A DNA stretch of 64,000 bases from an uncultured Phycisphaerales bacterium. Lineage in GTDB: Bacteria; Planctomycetota; Phycisphaerae; Phycisphaerales; UBA1924. The stretch spans positions 20,278 through 84,277 of the forward strand of contig CALKJW010000012.1 in the NCBI GenBank assembly GCA_937995595.1, written 5' to 3'. Both the position numbers and the translations under genes were made by a program. Shown in pieces: positions 9,909-18,031 of this stretch. The notes under the pieces are model-generated. The model worked only from the letters and a program-made list of their open reading frames with translations, was not told where the DNA came from and did no database searches. The first letter of the stretch is position 1, and every line of letters begins with the position of its first letter.

Positions 9909-10842
9909 CCGACGCGGATTCTCGCTGCTCGAACTGGTCACCGCGCTGGCGATCTCCGCGACGCTGGTGGGCGCGATGGCGGTGCTGATCGCGACGTCGG
10001 CCTCGGCGATGGAGCGCGGCGTCGACGGCTCGGCGCTGGACCGCGCGGCGGGCCGTGCGCTGGCGGACCTGGAGATCGACCTGTCCGAGGCGACGAGGGT
10101 CTTCGAGCAGACCCCCACCAGCATCTGGTTCGAGGTGCCCGACCGGGACGAGGACGGCGTGCCGGAGCACGTCCGCTACACGTGGTCGGGCGTTCCGGGC
10201 GACCCGCTGCTGCGCAGCACCAACGGCGGCGCGCCGGGCGTCGTGGCGGAGAACGTTCGGGCCTTCGGCCTGGCGCTCACCGAGAGGCCGGGCCTGAAGC
10301 GCGCCGAGAGCGAGGAACGGCTGCTCGCGTCGTTCACCTCGCACTCCGGCGCGACGAGCACAGCGGTCGGCGTGACCAACGCCGCGTGGTGCGCGCAGGT
10401 CTTCCGGCCTTCGTTCGCGGCCGACGTCGTGGCCTGGAAGGTGACGCGCGTGCGCTTCCGCGCGCGATACAGCAGCAACCCCGACGGCACCTACGCCGTC
10501 GCGCTGGCGCCGCTGGACGCCGACCGCCGGTCGTCCACGCCGCTGCTCGCGTCCGTCAACCAGCGCGAGAACGTGCTCGGCGGGACCTACCAGTGGGTCA
10601 CGGTCGCGTTCGCGGCGTGCCCCGAACTCGCCCCCGGTCAGGGCGTCGCGCTGCGGTTCTCGGGCGTCTCGGGAAGCGACGGGCAGTGCGAGGTCGAATC
10701 GCTCGTGTCCGCCACGCCCACGATGCCCTTCAACGCGTGGATGACCGCGAGCGCCAACAGCGGCGCGTCGTGGACCGCCTACCCGCAGACGCGGAGCCTG
10801 GTGTACGAGGTGTACGGCACGGTCGTCGTGGAGAGTCGCTGA
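9892..10842 (+). CDS. prepilin-type protein (GspJ/PilW-like)
   Basis: GTG start, NRRGFSLLELVTALAISATLVGAMAVLI. Confidence 0.78.
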   Translation: MPRSSNRRGFSLLELVTALAISATLVGAMAVLIATSASAMERGVDGSALDRAAGRALADLEIDLSEATRVFEQTPTSIWFEVPDRDEDGVPEHVRYTWSGVPGDPLLRSTNGGAPGVVAENVRAFGLALTERPGLKRAESEERLLASFTSHSGATSTAVGVTNAAWCAQVFRPSFAADVVAWKVTRVRFRARYSSNPDGTYAVALAPLDADRRSSTPLLASVNQRENVLGGTYQWVTVAFAACPELAPGQGVALRFSGVSGSDGQCEVESLVSATPTMPFNAWMTASANSGASWTAYPQTRSLVYEVYGTVVVESR

Positions 10843-11541
10843 ATGAACGCACCAGCACGCACACGCCGGCGCGGGTTCACGCTCGTCGAGGCCGCGGTTT
10901 CGACGATCATCGTCGGCACGATGGTCGCCGCGGCGGTGTCCGTCGTGGGCGCCGCGGCCCAAGGCGCGGCGGGCGAGCGGGCGATCCGCAAGGGCCAGAC
11001 GCTGGCCCGCGCCATGATGTCGGAAGTGCTCAGCACCGCGTTTGCCGACCCCGATGGAGGAACGAACTTCGGGCCGGACTCGAACGAGTCCCACGGTGAC
11101 CGTACGACGCTCGACGACGTGGACGACTTCAACGGCCTGAGCGAGTCGTGGCCGACCGATCACCTCGGGCGCCCGATCCCGTGGGCCAAGTCGTGGCAAC
11201 GCGGGGTGCAGGTGCACAACGTCTCGCCCGCCGCGCCGACCACCGCGCTGGCCGACAACGCGGGCACGGGTCTGAAGCGCGTGACGGTGACGGTCACCAG
11301 CCCTGAAGGCCGCGTGACGAGACTGGTCGGGCTCAAGTCGGCGTACAACCCGGTGGACGCGCGTGCGCCGGCCGTGGGCGAGGGCACGTGGGTCCGCGTG
11401 CGGACCTACATCCAGATCGGGGACGGGTCGCTGCTGGTCGGAGGGACGGAGTTGCTGAACACGCCCGCGGCGGTCGCCGCGCCGGCGCCGATGACCCTTG
11501 TCGATGATGATGATGATGATGATGATGATGACAGGAAATGA
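10843..11541 (+). CDS. prepilin-type protein with poly-Asp C-terminus
   Basis: TRRRGFTLVEAAVSTIIVGTMVAAAVSVV; ends LVDDDDDDDDDDRK. Confidence 0.8.
   Translation: MNAPARTRRRGFTLVEAAVSTIIVGTMVAAAVSVVGAAAQGAAGERAIRKGQTLARAMMSEVLSTAFADPDGGTNFGPDSNESHGDRTTLDDVDDFNGLSESWPTDHLGRPIPWAKSWQRGVQVHNVSPAAPTTALADNAGTGLKRVTVTVTSPEGRVTRLVGLKSAYNPVDARAPAVGEGTWVRVRTYIQIGDGSLLVGGTELLNTPAAVAAPAPMTLVDDDDDDDDDDRK
11503..11532 (+). repeat. trinucleotide microsatellite (GAT)9 GAC
   Basis: Direct reading of gatgatgatgatgatgatgatgatgatgac. Confidence 0.97.
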
Positions 11542-12814
11542 TCGTCGAGACGGTGTATCCGGTCAGCAGCGTTCGTCGTCGCGCCACCGCGGCGGCACGT
11601 ACCTGCTCGTGCTCGCGATGGGCACGCTGCTGACGGTGATCGGCCTGTCGATCGGCGTCGCCGGCCGGATCGCCACGCGCACCACCAGCGCCGAGCGCGA
11701 CTGGTCCGAGGCGGGCGTTCTGGCCCAGTCGGGCGCGGAACTGGCGCTGGCGACGATCAGCGCCGAATCGAAGTGGCGAGAACTGCGCCCGTGTGACGAC
11801 TGGAACCCGGTTGTCACCATCGGCAACGGGCACGTGAAGTGGAAACTCAAGGACCCGGGCGACAACGACCTGTCCAACAACCCGTCCGACCCGGTGCTGG
11901 TGTCGGGCGAGGCGACGGTCGGCGCGGCGGCGCGGCGGTTCTCGGTGCTGGCGTCGCCGGGTGTCGCCCGTGCCCTGCCCGTGCTGTCGACAGGCCTGTA
12001 CGGCGGAGGCGCGGTGACGGTCTCCTCCGCGCTCACGGTGTCGGGCGGGCCGGTGCACGCGGCGGGCACGCTGAGCAACAGCAGCACGATCTGGGCGGAT
12101 GTCAACGCGCAGAGCATCGTGAACACCGGCACGATCGGGGGCTTTGTCGTGACCCCGTCGGACGCGCTGAGCACGCCGGGGTCTGAGGTGCTGCTGGACT
12201 ATCAGGCCGAGTCGACTCAGATCCTCTATTCGCTGATCCCGCTGGGTCGGATCGACAACAAGATCCTCTCGGCCTCCAGCAACCCCTACGGGACGGCCAG
12301 CGCGACGGGCGTGTACTTCATCCGCGTGCCGTCGTCGAGCACACTCCGTATCCGCGATTCGATCGTTCGCGCAACGCTGCTGGTGCAACTGCAGGCCGGC
12401 GCAAGGCTGATTCTTGAAGGCAACGTCGCGTGGAACCCGCCGTCGTCCGGCATGCCTTCGCTGATCGCCGCCGGCCTGCCCGGCACGGAGGTTGTCGCCG
12501 GCACCGGTTCGGGCACCGTCACGGTTACGGCCGCGCAGTTGAACGCGCTGGGGATCCAGATCGGCGTGCTCACGCTCGGCTCCGCGCCGTCGGAACTGAA
12601 CGGCCTGTTTCACGTGGCGGGCGGAACGTCGACGACCTTCCAATCGACGCCGCAGATCGTGGGCACGTGGATCAGCGACGGCGCGGTGACGGTCGGCGGG
12701 ACGACCAAGATCGTCGTGGACCCGCAACTGGCGACCAACCCGCCGCGGAGGTACGCGGTCCCCAACGACACCGTGACCGCGGTGCCGGGCACGTTCGCAT
12801 GGGACGAGCGGTAG
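11504..12814 (+). CDS. PilX/GspK-like membrane-anchored protein
   Basis: Follows the pseudopilins; GGTYLLVLAMGTLLTVIGLSIGVAGRIATRTTSAERDWSEAGVLAQSGAELAL; nine tandem ATG codons at start. Confidence 0.6.
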   Translation: MMMMMMMMMTGNDRRDGVSGQQRSSSRHRGGTYLLVLAMGTLLTVIGLSIGVAGRIATRTTSAERDWSEAGVLAQSGAELALATISAESKWRELRPCDDWNPVVTIGNGHVKWKLKDPGDNDLSNNPSDPVLVSGEATVGAAARRFSVLASPGVARALPVLSTGLYGGGAVTVSSALTVSGGPVHAAGTLSNSSTIWADVNAQSIVNTGTIGGFVVTPSDALSTPGSEVLLDYQAESTQILYSLIPLGRIDNKILSASSNPYGTASATGVYFIRVPSSSTLRIRDSIVRATLLVQLQAGARLILEGNVAWNPPSSGMPSLIAAGLPGTEVVAGTGSGTVTVTAAQLNALGIQIGVLTLGSAPSELNGLFHVAGGTSTTFQSTPQIVGTWISDGAVTVGGTTKIVVDPQLATNPPRRYAVPNDTVTAVPGTFAWDER

Positions 12815-12824
12815 AGCGTGGCGT

Positions 12825-13106
12825 TCAGCGCGACTTGTCGCTGGCGACCACCGACTTGGCGAGGAAGCGCCGCTCGGCGGGGGTGAGTTTGTCCATGCGC
12901 TTCGGGTCCTTGCGGATCTCGACGAGCAGTTTGTGCCCCTCGTCGACCGTCAGTTCCCTGTTCGGATCGGCCTTGGGCGCAAAGAGGCCGAACAGACCGC
13001 CCTGCGACTGGCCCGACGACCCCGACTTCCCGCCTGCGCAGCCGGCCGCCGCGGCGAGCACCGCCGCGGCGAGGCACAAGGGAAGGGCTGTTCGCCGGTT
13101 GAGCAT
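12825..13106 (-). CDS. small putative lipoprotein
   Basis: MLNRRTALPLCLAAAVLAAAAGCAGG lipobox; conserved-looking C-terminus DKLTPAERRFLAKSVV. Confidence 0.65.
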   Translation of the reverse strand: MLNRRTALPLCLAAAVLAAAAGCAGGKSGSSGQSQGGLFGLFAPKADPNRELTVDEGHKLLVEIRKDPKRMDKLTPAERRFLAKSVVASDKSR

Positions 13107-13273
13107 CGGCCGCATGGTACACCCATTCGGGCCCGGCGCGGCGGGGTTCCCTGGCGCGGGCGGCACGTGGGGCGGCCGGGCCCTGCGCGGCCGAGGTCGG
13201 GCGATCGGACACACCCCGCCGCGTCGGGGAACTATCATCTGATCGACACTCGACTGGCTGCGGAGGGCGACCC

Positions 13274-14242
13274 ATGCGCGGCGACATCCGGTACAACAAC
13301 ATCATCGACAGCGACGAGGCGCGGAACGCTCAGGCCGCGGCGGACAGGGCGCCCGAACTGCCCGCCGACCGCATCAACGCCGACGAGTTCTACATCACGC
13401 AGCACTACCACAAGTACACGCGCGAGAACCACGAGGTCTGGCGCGACCTGTTCACGCGCCGGTGGGCGGTGCTGGAAGAACAGGTCAGCCGGACGTTCAT
13501 CGACGGCCTGAAGATCCTCCGCCTGAGCGGCGAGCGCATCCCGCTGCTGTGCGACACCACGCTCGAGCAGGACTGCGAGATCACCGACGGGAAGGTGCTC
13601 AGGAAGGGCACGAAACTCGAGGGCATCAACCGCTACCTCGGGCAGGTGAGCGACTGGGCGAGTTACGGCGTGCCGGGCTACCTGCCGGCCAAGGCCTTCT
13701 TCGCGTGCCTGGCGCAGCGCGAGTTCCCGACGACCGTGCTGATCCGACCGCGCGAGGTGATGGACTACCTGCCCGAGCCGGACATCTTCCACGACGTGTT
13801 CGGGCACGTGCCGCTGCACGCCAACCGCGTGTTCGCCGACTTCCTGCAGACCTACGGCCGGGCCGCGCTGATGTGCGACGACCCGTACCACATCGAGCGC
13901 CTGGGCCGGCTGTTCTGGTTCACCGTCGAGTTCGGCCTGATCCGCGAGGACAACCGGGTGAAGGTGTACGGCTCGGGGCTGGTGAGCAGCCACGGCGAGA
14001 GCAAGTACTCGCTCGAGGGCCGGTGGGAGAAGAAGGGCCGGCCCGGCGCCGAGCCGTGCTCGAAGCGCGAGGTCGCGGAGTGGCGGCCGTTCGACCTCGA
14101 CCGCGTGTGCGACACGCCGTTCGAGATCGACCACTACCAGCCGATCTACTACGTGCTGGAGAGTTTCGAGCAGTTGCGCGACGCGATGAACGACTACGCC
14201 CAGCGCGTGCTGGGCAGGCAGACGGTCGGCGCTGCGCGATAG
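13274..14242 (+). CDS. biopterin-dependent aromatic amino acid (phenylalanine) hydroxylase
   Basis: LIRPREVMDYLPEPDIFHDVFGHVPLHANRVFADFLQTYG with iron-ligand HDxxGH; FWFTVEFGL; YGSGLVSSHGE. Confidence 0.93.
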   Translation: MRGDIRYNNIIDSDEARNAQAAADRAPELPADRINADEFYITQHYHKYTRENHEVWRDLFTRRWAVLEEQVSRTFIDGLKILRLSGERIPLLCDTTLEQDCEITDGKVLRKGTKLEGINRYLGQVSDWASYGVPGYLPAKAFFACLAQREFPTTVLIRPREVMDYLPEPDIFHDVFGHVPLHANRVFADFLQTYGRAALMCDDPYHIERLGRLFWFTVEFGLIREDNRVKVYGSGLVSSHGESKYSLEGRWEKKGRPGAEPCSKREVAEWRPFDLDRVCDTPFEIDHYQPIYYVLESFEQLRDAMNDYAQRVLGRQTVGAAR

Positions 14243-14299
14243 ATCCCCGCGCGTGCAAGCACGCCCGAGCGATGGACCGAGTTCGGGTACTCTGGCGGC

Positions 14300-15190
14300 A
14301 TGGACCCCGCCGCGCCCCCGCCCGTGAACGTCGTCGGCGACGAGACGCCCTGCTCGCGCTGCGGGTACAGCCTGCGCGGCCTGCCCATCGTCGGCCAGTG
14401 CCCGGAGTGCGGCTGGCCGGTGCAGCGCAGCCTCGCGGGCAACCTGCTGCGGTACGCCGACCCGACCTACCTCGACACGCTGCAGCGCGGCATCGTGCTG
14501 GTCCTCCTGGCCGTCGCGGGCAAGGTCGTGCTGACCTTTGTCCTGTTCGTGGCCGCCCTTGGGTCCGTCTTCTTCATCGCCGGCGGTGCGGGGGGCGGTG
14601 CGGGCGGGGGTGGTACGGCGCCGGGCGGAGCGCCGGCCGCGTTCAACATCGCGGCGGGCTGGGTGATCATGCTCGGCGGGCTGGTCGACGTCGGGTTGTC
14701 GCTGCTCTCGGTGTACGGCTACTGGCTGCTGACGACGCCCGACGCGGGCATGAGCGGGTCGGAACAGCCCGCCAGCGCGCGAAGGCTGGTCCGCATCGCG
14801 GTGCTTGCGGCGTTGGCGGCGGTTGTGGTTGAGAACGGGTTGCACCTGGCCGTGCCCGCGCTGGTGACCGGAGCGCCGGGGCCGACCCCCGTGCCCATGA
14901 TGCTCCATCTGGTGGACGTGGCCGTCTCGCTGGTCGGGATGGGGGCGGTCGCGCTGCTGTTCTTCGCGATGATGCGGTACGTGCGCTGGCTGGCCGCGCG
15001 CGTGCCCGACGCGGGGATGGTCGAGCGGACCCGGGTGTTCATCTGGCTGCTGCCGGTGCTGACGGTCGCGGGCGCGCTGTGCATGGGGCTGGGCCCGCTG
15101 GTGGCCATGGCGCTGTACTTCGTGATGCTGTGGAACCTCCGCACGCTGCTGGTCGAGTGCCGCGAGACGGCGCGGCTCGTGCCGACCTGA
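14300..15190 (+). CDS. membrane protein with N-terminal zinc ribbon
   Basis: CSRCGYSLRGLPIVGQCPECGWPV followed by several TM segments. Confidence 0.7.
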   Translation: MDPAAPPPVNVVGDETPCSRCGYSLRGLPIVGQCPECGWPVQRSLAGNLLRYADPTYLDTLQRGIVLVLLAVAGKVVLTFVLFVAALGSVFFIAGGAGGGAGGGGTAPGGAPAAFNIAAGWVIMLGGLVDVGLSLLSVYGYWLLTTPDAGMSGSEQPASARRLVRIAVLAALAAVVVENGLHLAVPALVTGAPGPTPVPMMLHLVDVAVSLVGMGAVALLFFAMMRYVRWLAARVPDAGMVERTRVFIWLLPVLTVAGALCMGLGPLVAMALYFVMLWNLRTLLVECRETARLVPT

Positions 15191-15325
15191 GGGGCAGAAT
15201 GTTGGTCCGCGCGGGCACTCGCCGGATTCGCGGTGCATAATCTCTTGTGTGCGGCGGCGCGCCGGCCAGGGTGGCCGGCGGGCGCGGGCCGGCGGGTTTG
15301 CGCGCAGCGCGGAGTGCCCCCCTCG

Positions 15326-17323
15326 ATGGCGACTCTCTCGATTCCGAAGAACGCGTTCCTGCACGGGCGGTGGACGCACGAAGACGCGCTGCGCCTGTAC
15401 GGCATGTCGGACTGGGGCAAGGGCTACTTCGGCGTGAACGCGCGCGGCCACGTCACCGTGATGCCCTCGAAGAACCCCGCCGAGCAGATCGACCTGTTCG
15501 ACCTGGTCAAGGGCCTGGAGGACCGCGGCGTGTACACGCCGGTGCTGCTGCGCTTCTCGGGCGTGCTCGAGCACCGGCTGCGCGAGATCCGCGCGGCGTT
15601 CGACAAGGCCATCGCCGACCACAACTACCAGGGCGGGTACTCGTGCGTGTACCCGATCAAGGTCAACCAGCAGCGGCACATCTGCGAGGAGATCGCCAAA
15701 CTCGGGCGCGAGCTCCGATTCGGGCTCGAGGCCGGGTCCAAGCCCGAACTGCTGGCGGTGCTGGCGCTGTCCGAGGGTCAGGACGAGATGCCGATCGTCT
15801 GCAACGGGTTCAAGGACGACGAGTTCATCGAGACCGTCATCCTCGCGACCAAACTCGGGCGCAACATCATCCCGGTCGTCGAGAAGTTCAGCGAACTCGA
15901 ACTGATCGTCAAGCACGCCGAGCGGTACAACGTGCGGCCGAAGATCGGCATCCGGGTCAAACTCGGCTCGCGCGGCGCGGGGCGGTGGGAGTCGTCGGCC
16001 GGCGCGAGGTCCAAGTTCGGCCTGTTCGTGACCGAGGTGCTCGAGGCGCTGGAGTACCTCAAGGCCCGCGGCATGGCGGACTGCCTGAACCTGCTGCACT
16101 GCCACGTCGGCTCGCAGTTGTACGACATCCGCCACCTCAAGAACGCGGTGAACGAACTGACGCACGTGTACGCCGAACTGGTGCGGCTGGGCGCGGGGAT
16201 GAAACTCATCGACGTCGGCGGCGGCATGGGCGTCGACTACGACGGCTCGCAGTCGGCGTGGAACTCGTCGATCAACTACACCGTCGAGGAGTACGCCGCG
16301 GACGTGGTGCACCGCATCAAGACGGTCTGCGACGACGCGGGCGTGCCGCACCCGACGATCCTGTCGGAATCCGGTCGCGCGATGGTCGCGTACGGCTCGG
16401 TGCTGGTGCTGAACGTGCTGGGCAAGTCGTCGTTCGCCGCCGAGCCGGAGATGGCGCGGATCAAGGCGGACCTGGCGGCCGAGAAGGAGCCGCCCCAGCC
16501 GGTGCTGGACCTGATCGACGCCTACGAACGCATCAACGACCGCAGCCTGCTGGAGGCCTACCACGACGCGCTGCAGGCGCGCGACGAGGCGATGAGCCTG
16601 TTCTCGCTGGGCTACATGTCCCTGCCCATGCGCGCGGCGAGCGAGCGGCTGTTCTGGTCGATCGGGCGCAAGGTGCTGGACCTGTGCGCCAGGCGCGGCG
16701 AACTGCCCGACGAGATCGAGCATCTGCCCGAGACGCTCAGCGACATCTACTTCTGCAACTTCTCGCTGTTCCAGTCGATGCCCGACTCATGGGCCATCGA
16801 CCAGTTGTTCCCCATCTGCCCGATCCACCGGCTCGACGAGGAGCCGACCCGGCGCGGCATCATGGCCGACATCACCTGCGACTCGGACGGCAAGGTGGAC
16901 AACTTCGTCGACAAGCGCATCGAGAAGAAGGCGCTGGAACTGCACGAGTTGAAGCCCGGCGAGCCGTACTACCTCGGCGTCTTCCTGCTCGGGGCCTACC
17001 AGGAGATCCTCGGCGACCTGCACAACCTGCTGGGCGACACGCACGCGGTGCACGTGTCGTACCGCGCGCCGGGCCCGGGCGAGAACGGGCACGGCGGCAA
17101 CGGCGCGGCCCCGGAAACCTGGTCCATCGACGAGGTCATCGAGGGCGACACCGTCAAGGAGGTCCTCTCCTACGTCCAGTACGACGACGAGGACATGCGC
17201 CGGGCCATGCGCCGCGAGGTCGAGCGCTCCATCAAGGCCAACCGCCTCACGCCCGCCGAGGGCAAGAGTTTCCTGGCGTTCTACGAGCGCGGTCTCGACG
17301 GGTACACGTACCTGGAGGAGTAG
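15326..17323 (+). CDS. speA: biosynthetic arginine decarboxylase
   Basis: GYSCVYPIKVNQQRHICEEI (PLP Lys), LLHCHVGSQLYDI, LIDVGGGMGVDYDGS, ILSESGRAMVAYGSVLVLNVLG. Confidence 0.95.
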   Translation: MATLSIPKNAFLHGRWTHEDALRLYGMSDWGKGYFGVNARGHVTVMPSKNPAEQIDLFDLVKGLEDRGVYTPVLLRFSGVLEHRLREIRAAFDKAIADHNYQGGYSCVYPIKVNQQRHICEEIAKLGRELRFGLEAGSKPELLAVLALSEGQDEMPIVCNGFKDDEFIETVILATKLGRNIIPVVEKFSELELIVKHAERYNVRPKIGIRVKLGSRGAGRWESSAGARSKFGLFVTEVLEALEYLKARGMADCLNLLHCHVGSQLYDIRHLKNAVNELTHVYAELVRLGAGMKLIDVGGGMGVDYDGSQSAWNSSINYTVEEYAADVVHRIKTVCDDAGVPHPTILSESGRAMVAYGSVLVLNVLGKSSFAAEPEMARIKADLAAEKEPPQPVLDLIDAYERINDRSLLEAYHDALQARDEAMSLFSLGYMSLPMRAASERLFWSIGRKVLDLCARRGELPDEIEHLPETLSDIYFCNFSLFQSMPDSWAIDQLFPICPIHRLDEEPTRRGIMADITCDSDGKVDNFVDKRIEKKALELHELKPGEPYYLGVFLLGAYQEILGDLHNLLGDTHAVHVSYRAPGPGENGHGGNGAAPETWSIDEVIEGDTVKEVLSYVQYDDEDMRRAMRREVERSIKANRLTPAEGKSFLAFYERGLDGYTYLEE

Positions 17324-17605
17324 GCTCGGGCCGCCGGCCGCGACGCAAGGCGGGCTGACCGCCCTGCGGTGGACTCAGGCCGCGGGTTGGATGGCACCGA
17401 CCGATCCCGCCGGCTGGTCGTCGGTGCGGTCGCAGGGCATCTCTCCCGACGGATCGGCCGACGGCCAGTTGGTGCTTGGCGCACAGTTCGATGCCGCGTT
17501 CCTCACGCCGGCGCCGTTCGTCTGGACCAAGGGTCAGGGCACGCCGCCGCCGCTTCATACGCCTTCCCGATCAAACCCGTGCCGCGAAGAAGGTTCGAAA
17601 GACAT

Positions 17606-17719
17606 TCACCGCAGAAGCGCAGAGAGCGCCGAGCCATCAGGGATTTCGAACGCTTCGGAACTCACGGTCGATCCTCTGTTCCTTCCGCCTTCTCTGTGTC
17701 CTCGGCGGCACTGCGGTGA
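17606..17719. repeat. MITE/REP-like element with 9-bp terminal inverted repeats (tcaccgcag/ctgcggtga)
   Basis: 17606-17614 tcaccgcag and 17711-17719 ctgcggtga are exact inverse complements. Confidence 0.5.
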
Positions 17720-17732
17720 GTCCTGCCTTTGC

Positions 17733-17773
17733 TCCATCACGCCCGAGATCGAGCGAGAGTCCGTATCAGTTCC
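17733..17773 (+). repeat. dispersed 41-bp repeat, copy A
   Basis: tccatcacgcccgagatcgagcgagagtccgtatcagttcc; 38/41 identical to 60686-60726. Confidence 0.8.
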
Positions 17774-18031
17774 AGTCGAGTGCCGGAGTTGATCTATCGG
17801 GTTGGACGCTCGGCAGCGCGACGGGCATCTCGGCCGATGGCACGCGCATCGTCGGCACGGGTCTCGGCCCGGCGGGCCGTCCCGAGGCCTCCATGGCGGT
17901 CATCCCCGCGCCGGGCGCGGCGGCGCTGGCGCTCGTCGGCTTGCCCGCCGCGGCACGCAGACGCCGGGCATGGTGAGAGCCCGGGCGGGAGCGAGTACAG
18001 TGTGCGACCCGCACCCGCAAGGCCGCACACC

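Larger units (their letters stand above)
17333..17976 (+). pseudogene. fragmented HAF-repeat / PEP-CTERM-type secreted protein
   Basis: Fragments in two frames: GGLTALRWTQAAGWMAPTDPAGWSSVRSQGISPDGS...FVWTKGQG and GVDLSGWTLGSATGISADGTRIVGTGLGPAG...VIPAPGAAALALVGLPAAARRRR, separated by repeat-like DNA. Confidence 0.6.

Noticed and set aside
11503-11532. GAT repeat as a CRISPR or tandem-repeat array
   Set aside because: Plain trinucleotide microsatellite inside coding sequence, no spacers.
13235-16723. 1162-aa minus-strand ORF and many other long antisense/alternate-frame ORFs (e.g. 460-2688, 22466-25036, 17900-20086)
   Set aside because: Mirror-frame ORFs of GC-rich genes; Arg/Ala/His-rich low-complexity translations with no recognisable motifs, overlapping convincing genes on the other strand.
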